Shown in pieces: positions 58,345 to 64,000 of a DNA stretch of 64,000 nt. Position numbers and translations under genes: made by a program. The stretch is taken from positions 146,187 to 210,186 of the forward strand of contig JAFXBF010000014.1 in NCBI GenBank assembly GCA_017516745.1, written 5' to 3'. Below the pieces are notes generated by a model that saw nothing but the letters and a program-made list of their open reading frames with translations, did not search any database and had not been told where the DNA came from. Position 1 is the stretch's first letter. Every line of letters starts with the position of its first letter. This stretch comes from Clostridia bacterium (GTDB lineage: Bacteria; Bacillota; Clostridia; Oscillospirales; Acutalibacteraceae).

Positions 58345-58376
58345 AAAAGCGGTTCTGCCCGAGCAGAACCGCTTTT
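58345..58376. terminator. Bidirectional terminator
   Basis: AAAAGCGGTTCTGC pairs with GCAGAACCGCTTTT. It serves the MATE gene and the convergent permease gene. Confidence 0.87.
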
Positions 58377-58381
58377 GCTGT

Positions 58382-59764
58382 TTACTTGTCACCTTTGGAT
58401 TTCTTTGCGTTGTCGTATTCGTCTGCCTTGAAAACGTAATCCTTACCGGGAAGGATGGCGTTGAGCAGGATGCCTGCGATAGAGGCAACTGCAAGACCCG
58501 AAAGAGTGATAGCGGCTGAGCCGACGTTGAAGCTGATACCGCCGGACATACCGAGTGCTGCAACAAGGATAACTGCGGCAACAATAAGGTTGCGGCTCTT
58601 TGTGAAATCAACCTTGTTTTCAACAACGTTGCGTACACCGATAGCGGAAATCATACCGTAAAGCACGAAGGAGATACCGCCGATAACGGCTGTAGGAATG
58701 AGGTTGATGAGTGCTGCTACCTTCGGGGAGAAGGAGAGGAGAATTGCAACGATAGCCGCAATGCGGACAACCTTGGGGTCGTAAACCTTTGTGAGGGCGA
58801 GAACGCCTGTGTTTTCGCCATAGGTTGTGTTTGCAGGGCCGCCGAAGAGAGAGGAGAAGGTTGTTGCAAGACCGTCGCCTACAAGAGTCTTCTTGAGGCC
58901 GGGGTCAGCAAGGAAGTTCTTTCCTGTTGTTGCGCTGATTGCGCTGATATCGCCGATGTGCTCCATCATGGTTGCAAGTGAAATCGGAACTATGGCAATA
59001 ATTGCGCTGATAATCTTGGACTTGTCGGGAACATTGCCGAAAACAATTCCGCCCTTCTGAATCGGGAAGCCAATCCATGCAGCGTCCTTGAGAGCCTGGA
59101 TTTTGCCTGCATCAAATACGGGTGTATCGCCGACGTTGTGCATAATAACGGCAACAACGCAGGAAACGATGATACCGAGGAGAATGGGAACGATTTTGCT
59201 CATACCCTTACCCCAGATGTTGAAAATGATAACCGTTGCAAGAGCAATGAAGGCAAGCAGCCAGTTTGTTTCGCAGTTGGAAACTGCACTGCCTGCAAGG
59301 CCGAGACCGATTGCAATAATAATCGGACCGGTAACAACAGGCGGGAAGTATTTCATAATCTTTGCGGAATCAAAGATTGCAAAAAGAACTGCAAGCACGA
59401 GGTAAACGAGACCTGCTACTGCAACACCGAGGCAGGCATAGGGGAGCATAGACTTATCAATAAGTGTTTCGCCTGCTTCGTTTGTGTAGTTTGTAACTGC
59501 GGCATAACCGCCGAGGAAAGCAAAGGACGAGCCGAGGAAGGCAGGAACCTTACCCTTTGTTACGAGGTGGAAGAACAGTGTGCCCAGACCTGCCATAAGC
59601 AGGGTTGTTGCAATGTCAAGACCTGTGAGCAGCGGAACAAGCACCGTTGCGCCGAACATTGCAAAGGTGTGCTGGAAACCGAGGATAAGCATCTTGGGGA
59701 CACCGAGCTGTTTTGCGTCGTAAATAGGCTCGTTGCCTACTGCGACTTTTTGTTTTTTAGCCAT
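58382..59764 (-). CDS. uraA: Uracil permease (NCS2 family, UraA-like)
   Basis: A 460-residue membrane transporter with fourteen spans, of the nucleobase-cation symporter 2 family. The motifs EHIGDISAI (carrying the substrate-binding Glu), GGPANTTYGENTGVLA and VVENKVDFTKSRNLIVA match UraA rather than xanthine permeases. It carries uracil. No pyr attenuator or PyrR site was seen in the short leader. Confidence 0.9.
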   Translation of the reverse strand: MAKKQKVAVGNEPIYDAKQLGVPKMLILGFQHTFAMFGATVLVPLLTGLDIATTLLMAGLGTLFFHLVTKGKVPAFLGSSFAFLGGYAAVTNYTNEAGETLIDKSMLPYACLGVAVAGLVYLVLAVLFAIFDSAKIMKYFPPVVTGPIIIAIGLGLAGSAVSNCETNWLLAFIALATVIIFNIWGKGMSKIVPILLGIIVSCVVAVIMHNVGDTPVFDAGKIQALKDAAWIGFPIQKGGIVFGNVPDKSKIISAIIAIVPISLATMMEHIGDISAISATTGKNFLADPGLKKTLVGDGLATTFSSLFGGPANTTYGENTGVLALTKVYDPKVVRIAAIVAILLSFSPKVAALINLIPTAVIGGISFVLYGMISAIGVRNVVENKVDFTKSRNLIVAAVILVAALGMSGGISFNVGSAAITLSGLAVASIAGILLNAILPGKDYVFKADEYDNAKKSKGDK

Positions 59765-59821
59765 TTTTTTACCTCCGTTGTTTTTAAAAACCGAAATATT
59801 ATATATTTCGCTCTTAATTTC

Positions 59822-59849
59822 ATTTTATACTTTCATACGGCGTTGTCAA
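59822..59849 (-). promoter_or_regulatory. Promoter of uraA
   Basis: On the minus strand TTGACA (59844-59849), 16 bases, TAAAAT (59822-59827). Confidence 0.72.
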
Positions 59850-59863
59850 GCGCAATAAAGAAA

Positions 59864-59896
59864 AAAATCTTACCGCAGCAAATACGGTAAGATTTT
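59864..59896 (-). terminator. Terminator of the HPr gene
   Basis: AAAATCTTACCG pairs with CGGTAAGATTTT; on the minus strand it is followed by a T-rich tract. Confidence 0.82.
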
Positions 59897-59932
59897 ATCA
59901 TTGGCTTTTAAATTTTTGTTCCGACCGAAAAA

Positions 59933-60196
59933 TTATTCGGAGAAGCCGGACTCTACAAGACGGACAAGCTCTTCAACAGCCTGTGTTTCGTCTGCACCGC
60001 CTGCGATGATGCGGATGTCTGTGCCGCCCATAATGCCGAGAGAAAGGACACCGAGAAGGCTCTTTGCGTTAACACGGCGGTCTTCCTTTTCTACCCAGAT
60101 TGAGGACTTGAACTCATTTGCCTTCTGAATGAAGAATGTTGCGGGACGAGCGTGAAGGCCAACCTGATTCTGAACTGTTACATCTTTAACGTACAT
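59933..60196 (-). CDS. ptsH: Phosphocarrier protein HPr
   Basis: An 87-residue HPr. His15 lies in GLHARPAT and the regulatory Ser46 in AKSLLGVLSLG, so it can both carry phosphate in the sugar PTS and act as a catabolite-control cofactor. ATG 60196 follows AGGGAG at a somewhat long distance. It is monocistronic, with no ptsI gene next to it. Confidence 0.92.
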   Translation of the reverse strand: MYVKDVTVQNQVGLHARPATFFIQKANEFKSSIWVEKEDRRVNAKSLLGVLSLGIMGGTDIRIIAGGADETQAVEELVRLVESGFSE

Positions 60197-60263
60197 AATA
60201 AAACAATCTCCCTCTGATAATAAATATGAATAAAACACATAATTACGCCATTTCGTATTACAT

Positions 60264-60291
60264 ATTATACCACAAAAACCGCCCTCGTCAA
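60264..60291 (-). promoter_or_regulatory. Promoter of the HPr gene
   Basis: On the minus strand TTGACG (60286-60291), 16 bases, TATAAT (60264-60269). No other feature was seen in 60300-60430. Confidence 0.75.
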
Positions 60292-60439
60292 TGAATTTTC
60301 GGCAGTTCTTGACCCGTTTTCAAAAAATCGGCGAGGCTTCCAAACCTTGTATTTTTGATTAAACCGAGTTTGTGCAACTTGCCTACTTTTTTTTGAGATT
60401 TTTCTACATATTGCCAAGTGACCAATGCCGCTAAATCAC

Positions 60440-60468
60440 TTGTATATGTTTTGTTTTCATTCTATAAT
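60440..60468 (+). promoter_or_regulatory. Promoter of the YhcH/GH16 operon
   Basis: TTGTAT (60440-60445), 17 bases, TATAAT (60463-60468), about 35 bases before the YhcH start. Confidence 0.65.
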
Positions 60469-60504
60469 CATAATTAGTAAAAATATGAAAGGCGGACACC
60501 ACCA

Positions 60505-60969
60505 ATGATTACAGGCAAAATGACAGATTTCAACCGTTACTATTCAATCGACCCCACATTTGAAGCGGCACACAGGTTCTACAACGAATTTGTTGCCGAG
60601 CCGAAGGAAAGCGGCGAATACGTAATTATACCCGATAAGCTCAAGGCTATTGTTGCAACAAACGAGCTTGACGACGCAGACACAAAGAATTTCGAGGCAC
60701 ACCGTGCCTATGCCGACATTCAGGTTATCGTAAAGGGTACGGAGCGCATAGACTGGGCAGACCTTGACACCTGCGGTGCTGTTGTAAGCGAGGAATACTC
60801 AAAGGGTGGCGACATCGCTTTTTATGAAGACCCCGAGTTTGTAAGCGAGGTAACGCTTTACGAGGGCGGCTTTATGGTTATGTTCCCCGAGGATGCACAC
60901 AAGCCCTGCGTTAAGCCCTGCGAAAACGCTGCGCCTGCAACAAAAATCGTGTTTAAAGTAAAGCTTTGA
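60505..60969 (+). CDS. YhcH/YjgK/YiaL family protein
   Basis: A 154-residue cupin-like protein of the family called beta-galactosidase subunit beta. Visible motifs: NFEAHRAYADIQVIVKGTERIDW (about 65-87, with metal-binding His and Glu), then YEGGFMVMFPEDAHKPC (about 117-133). Members are linked to sialic acid or other sugar catabolism and may act as anomerases. It is the first gene of the GH16 operon (17-base gap), an unusual pairing with beta-glucan-type hydrolases. Confidence 0.88.
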   Translation: MITGKMTDFNRYYSIDPTFEAAHRFYNEFVAEPKESGEYVIIPDKLKAIVATNELDDADTKNFEAHRAYADIQVIVKGTERIDWADLDTCGAVVSEEYSKGGDIAFYEDPEFVSEVTLYEGGFMVMFPEDAHKPCVKPCENAAPATKIVFKVKL

Positions 60970-60986
60970 TTCAAGGAGGAATAAAA

Positions 60987-61922
60987 ATGTTTGAAAAGTT
61001 TTTAACCGAAACGCTTAAGCTTGCTCCCAGACAGATGTGGGGCGTTGAACAGATTGGAGTTTACTTCAAAAAGCTCTTTTCCGCAAAGGGCGCAAAGGCA
61101 GTTATTGCCTGCATCGTTGCAATTGCGGAGCTGCTCGGCCTTGTTGTTTTCGACTTTGCAACGACACCGCGCGGAGATGCGCTTGACCTTACGGGCTACA
61201 GCCTCGTTTTTGAGGACGAGTTCGAGGGTGATTCGCTCAACCTTGACGACTGGAGATACGTTGCGAGCGGCCCCGACAGAGGCGGCTTCAATTCACCTGA
61301 GCAGGTTTCAGTCAAGGACGGCAACCTTTTCCTGACGGGTGAATATAAGGAAGACGGTAATTACGGCGCAGGCTGGTACGGTGCCGACATAGCTCTCAAC
61401 GAGTGGTACAAGCAGGGCTATTTCGAAATCAAGTGCAAGGTAAACGCAGGCGGCGGCTTCTGGTCAGCCTTCTGGATTCAGGCAAAGCACCCGTACGAGG
61501 CGCAGTATTCACAGGGCGGTGTCGGCGGCGCAGAGCTTGACATTTTTGAAGCAATGGGTTGGAACGAATTAGGCAATCACAACGCCGTTGCACAGACAAT
61601 TCACTGCGCGGGCGTAGGCGGCGTGCAGGAGGGCTTCCAGTCGCGTATGCTCGGCTGCTTCAAGGGCAACAACATCTACGACGAATACAACACCTACGGC
61701 CTGAAGTGGACTGAGGATGAATACATATTCTACGTAAACGGTGTCGAAACCGTGCGCTCAACCTTTGGCGACGGCGTTTCGCAGGTTGAGGAGCAGGTAA
61801 GAGTTTCGCTGTGCATTCCCACTGCGGAGGAGCTTGAAAAGCTCGACAAGGAAACCTACAACAACAGCTTCGTTGTTGACTACGTAAGAATTTATCAGCC
61901 CACGCTCACGTCGGTTGATTAA
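60987..61922 (+). CDS. GH16 family glycoside hydrolase, membrane-anchored, copy 1
   Basis: A 311-residue enzyme. An N-terminal amphipathic/hydrophobic portion with one span (about 35-55, AVIACIVAIAELLGLVVF) replaces a normal signal peptide. The jelly-roll starts at GYSLVFEDEFEG (about 70-81). The catalytic motif is ELDIFEAM (Glu183, Asp185, Glu188), with WSAFWIQA before it. Expected to cut beta-1,3 or mixed beta-glucans or related galactans. ATG 60987 follows AAGGAGGA. It is the first of three tandem copies of identical length. Confidence 0.9.
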   Translation: MFEKFLTETLKLAPRQMWGVEQIGVYFKKLFSAKGAKAVIACIVAIAELLGLVVFDFATTPRGDALDLTGYSLVFEDEFEGDSLNLDDWRYVASGPDRGGFNSPEQVSVKDGNLFLTGEYKEDGNYGAGWYGADIALNEWYKQGYFEIKCKVNAGGGFWSAFWIQAKHPYEAQYSQGGVGGAELDIFEAMGWNELGNHNAVAQTIHCAGVGGVQEGFQSRMLGCFKGNNIYDEYNTYGLKWTEDEYIFYVNGVETVRSTFGDGVSQVEEQVRVSLCIPTAEELEKLDKETYNNSFVVDYVRIYQPTLTSVD

Positions 61923-61938
61923 TAATCGGAGGAACAAA

Positions 61939-62874
61939 ATGTTTGAAAAGTTTTTAAGAGAAACCCTGAAAATGGCTCCCCGTCAGATGTGGGGCGTTGA
62001 GCAGATGGGCGTATACTTCAAAAAACTCTTTTCCGCAAAGGGCGCAAAGGCGGTTATCGCCTGCATTGTTGCAATTGCAGAGTGCTTCGGTCTTGCAATT
62101 CTCGATTTGCCCACAACTCCCCGTGGACAGGAGCTTGATTTAAGCAGCTATGCCCTTGTTTTTGAGGACGAGTTTGAGGGCAACGCACTCAACACGGATG
62201 TGTGGCAGTACAGAGGAAGCGGCCCGAGAAGAGGCGGCTTTAACGCAGAAAGCCAGGTAAGAGTAGAAAACGGCAATATGATTATCACAGGCGATTATCA
62301 GTCCGACGGCACCTACGGTGAGGGCTGGTACACAGGCATGGTAAAGCTCAAGGAGCGTTATTGCAAGGGCTATTTTGAAATCCGCTGTATTGTAAACGAA
62401 GGCTCGGGCTTCTGGTCAGCCTTCTGGATTCAGGCAGATGCTCCCTATACCGCTTCCGTTTCAAAGGGTGGCCCGGGCGGCTGTGAAATTGATATTTTCG
62501 AGTCAATGAGCTACGATAATTTCATTGGCAAAAACTCCGTTGCACAGACTGTTCACTGCGCAGGCGTTGACGGTGTACAGGAGGGCTTCCAGTCACTCAG
62601 GCTCGGCGATTTCTACGGCAAGAACATATATAAGGAATATAACACCTACGGTCTTGAGTGGACTGATGATGAGTATATTTTCTACATCAACGGCGTTGAA
62701 ACAAGACGCACCTCCTTTGGTAACGGCGTTTCTGAGGTTATGGAAGACGTCATAGTTTCCCTCGAAATCCCCGAGGGTGAAAAGCTGGAGGCTCTTGATA
62801 AAGAAAACTACAGCACAGAGTTTGTAGTTGATTACGTTAAAATCTATCAGCCTACCCTTACGGCAGTAAAGTAA
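61939..62874 (+). CDS. GH16 family glycoside hydrolase, membrane-anchored, copy 2
   Basis: A 311-residue paralogue of the preceding gene, 16 bases after it. The N-terminal 60 residues are nearly identical to copy 1. The catalytic motif is EIDIFESM (Glu183, Asp185, Glu188). Changes concentrate in the substrate-binding loops (for example YCKGYFEIRCIVNEGSGFW). SD CGGAGGAA. It probably arose by tandem duplication and now has a slightly different specificity. Confidence 0.9.
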   Translation: MFEKFLRETLKMAPRQMWGVEQMGVYFKKLFSAKGAKAVIACIVAIAECFGLAILDLPTTPRGQELDLSSYALVFEDEFEGNALNTDVWQYRGSGPRRGGFNAESQVRVENGNMIITGDYQSDGTYGEGWYTGMVKLKERYCKGYFEIRCIVNEGSGFWSAFWIQADAPYTASVSKGGPGGCEIDIFESMSYDNFIGKNSVAQTVHCAGVDGVQEGFQSLRLGDFYGKNIYKEYNTYGLEWTDDEYIFYINGVETRRTSFGNGVSEVMEDVIVSLEIPEGEKLEALDKENYSTEFVVDYVKIYQPTLTAVK

Positions 62875-62887
62875 AAGAGGTAATAAA

Positions 62888-63823
62888 ATGTTTGATAAAT
62901 TCTTAACTGAAGTTTTAAAGCTTGCTCCGTGGCAGATGCACGGCGTTGACCTTCAGAGAAAGTACCTGAAAAAAGCGTTTACCGCAGGCTCCGTCAAAAA
63001 AGCAATAGCCGCAATTCTCATTGTTTTCGAGCTTATAGGTCTTACGGTTTTCGACAACCCCATCCGACCGCTTGGCGACGAGCTTGACCTTACTGGCTAC
63101 TCTCTTGTTTTTGAGGATGAGTTTGAAGGCGATGCACTCGATACAACCGTCTGGGATTACAGAGGTCTTGGCGCACGCAGAGGCGGATTTAACGCAGAAA
63201 GCCAGGTAAAGCTTGAAGACGGCAAAATGATTATGACGGGCGAATACCTTGAAGACGGTACCTACGGCGAAGGTTGGTACACAGGTATGCTCAAGCTCAA
63301 GGAGCGTTACTGCAAGGGTTATTTTGAAATCCGTTGTATTCTTAACGAAGGCTCGGGCTTCTGGTCAGCCTTCTGGATTCAGGCAGATGCACCCTACACC
63401 GCTTCCGTTTCAAAGGGAGGTATAGGCGGCGCAGAAATTGATATTATGGAAAGCTATAACGACGAAAACCACAAGCGTTACGAATCTGTTGCACAGACAA
63501 TCCATTGCGCAGGTGTAAACGGCGAAACGGAGGGCTATCAGTCCGAGCGTCTGGGCTATTACACGGGCAACAACATTCACGAGGAATACAACACCTACGG
63601 CCTTATGTGGACGGATGATGAATACATCTTCTACGTAAACGGTGTCGAAACCTGCCGCAGCTCGTTTGGCAACGGCGTTTCTGAGGTGTTCGAGGACGTT
63701 ATCGTTTCCCTTGAAATACCCGACGAAGAAAAATTGGCAGGTCTCGATAAAGAAAACTATAAAACAGAATTTATCGTCGATTACGTAAAAATCTATCAGC
63801 CCAAGCTCACAGCAGTAGATTAA
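62888..63823 (+). CDS. GH16 family glycoside hydrolase, membrane-anchored, copy 3
   Basis: A third 311-residue paralogue. The catalytic domain is closest to copy 2, with motif EIDIMESY (Glu183, Asp185, Glu188). The N-terminal anchor region (APWQMHGVDLQRKYLKKAF) is more diverged than in copies 1 and 2. It ends the operon before a terminator. AAGAGGT precedes the ATG. Confidence 0.9.
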   Translation: MFDKFLTEVLKLAPWQMHGVDLQRKYLKKAFTAGSVKKAIAAILIVFELIGLTVFDNPIRPLGDELDLTGYSLVFEDEFEGDALDTTVWDYRGLGARRGGFNAESQVKLEDGKMIMTGEYLEDGTYGEGWYTGMLKLKERYCKGYFEIRCILNEGSGFWSAFWIQADAPYTASVSKGGIGGAEIDIMESYNDENHKRYESVAQTIHCAGVNGETEGYQSERLGYYTGNNIHEEYNTYGLMWTDDEYIFYVNGVETCRSSFGNGVSEVFEDVIVSLEIPDEEKLAGLDKENYKTEFIVDYVKIYQPKLTAVD

Positions 63824-63830
63824 AAAATAA

Positions 63831-63866
63831 GAGGTTGTATCACGAGTTGATACAACCTCATTTTTG
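63831..63866 (+). terminator. Terminator of the GH16 operon
   Basis: GAGGTTGTATC pairs with GATACAACCTC around a short loop, followed by ATTTTTG. Confidence 0.87.
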
Positions 63867-63874
63867 TATATGAA

Positions 63875-64000
63875 AACCCCTGGCTGTGCCAGGGGTTCAA
63901 AAAAGCTTAAGCGGTGAGTGAAAAATAAAACTCCTTTTGGTAAAATAGAAGTGCGGCTACCAACTGCACAAAAACCAAAAGGAGGACATTCAAATGAATG
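63875..64000 (+). mobile_element. Putative left end of an IS200/IS605-type element (truncated by window)
   Basis: A terminal-type hairpin, AACCCCTGGC-TGT-GCCAGGGGTT (63875-63897), is followed by a leader in which CTCCTTTTGGT (63931-63941) is the exact complement of ACCAAAAGGAG (63974-63984), the latter containing the ribosome-binding site of the gene at 63994. An end hairpin plus a sequestered ribosome site is the design of IS200-like tnpA elements. The right end is outside the window. Confidence 0.55.
63994..64000 (+). CDS. Start of a gene, probably tnpA (3' truncated by window edge)
   Basis: ATG 63994 follows AAAAGGAGG by 8 bases. Only the first two codons (Met-Asn) are inside the window, so the transposase call rests entirely on the upstream hairpin design. 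Confidence 0.45.

Noticed and set aside
60239-60440. Riboswitch or small RNA before the YhcH gene
   Set aside because: No conserved riboswitch core or stable terminator was recognised; only weak promoter-like sequences are visible.

Overview
The window looks like chromosome from an anaerobic, probably gut-dwelling clostridium of the Oscillospiraceae/Ruminococcaceae type. Reasons: GC content is moderate, Shine-Dalgarno sites are strong, and TTG/GTG starts are common. The gene set includes type III glutamine synthetase, FeoAB with the FeoB-associated Cys-rich peptide, an [FeFe]-hydrogenase-like sensor cluster, OxaA-type YidC with Jag, many glycan-degrading enzymes, and Hol_Tox-type toxin peptides. 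The taxonomic placement is inferred from gene content only.

Layout. 1-3.5 kb: end of a two-component system and a small secreted protein. 3.5-4.6 kb: dCMP deaminase with a papain-like-fold protein. 4.7-10.6 kb: a six-gene minus-strand operon (tandem-SCP2 protein, class III aminotransferase, split transketolase, second tandem-SCP2 protein, atypical SDR) that matches no pathway I can name. 10.9-12.2 kb: ECF S-component and an MNT/HEPN toxin-antitoxin pair. 12.3-16.1 kb: secreted sialate-O-acetylesterase-like enzyme and two GNATs with a YjbR protein. 16.1-16.5 kb: first type I toxin/antisense RNA locus. 17-19.2 kb: tRNA-Thr, lipoprotein, cyclophilin, RelB/YafQ-type TA. 19.3-23.5 kb: a hydrolase-like protein and the feo locus with three DtxR-like boxes. 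23.6-29.9 kb: lipoprotein, hydrogenase/PHP/DRTGG/ATPase sensor cluster, DUF2019 protein, orphan ABC-3 permease, uracil-DNA glycosylase. 29.9-38.1 kb: recF, N-acyltransferase, GH127, GT2, GH106-like. 38.2-43.7 kb: complete D-allose operon (alsA, alsC, alsE, alsK, alsB, rpiB). 43.8-48.4 kb: cytidylate-kinase-like protein, AbrB regulator, YlmH, and the rpmH-rnpA-yidD-yidC-jag cluster. 48.7-53.6 kb: surface protein, RadC, PanE-like reductase, GlnN. 54-56.7 kb: membrane XRE regulator, second type I TA locus, small XRE regulator and membrane protein. 56.9-60.2 kb: MATE exporter, uracil permease, HPr. 60.5-63.8 kb: YhcH protein and three tandem membrane-anchored GH16 enzymes. The window ends in what looks like the left end of an IS200/IS605-type element.

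How the parts relate. Carbohydrate use is the dominant theme: GH127, GH106-like, GH16 x3, esterase, allose uptake and breakdown, and HPr as global regulator. Stress and mobile-element themes are four toxin-antitoxin loci and a rich set of intergenic hairpin repeats. Several repeats are inserted inside one another, and they tend to sit directly 3' of stop codons. All family assignments come from reading motifs by eye; no database search was run.
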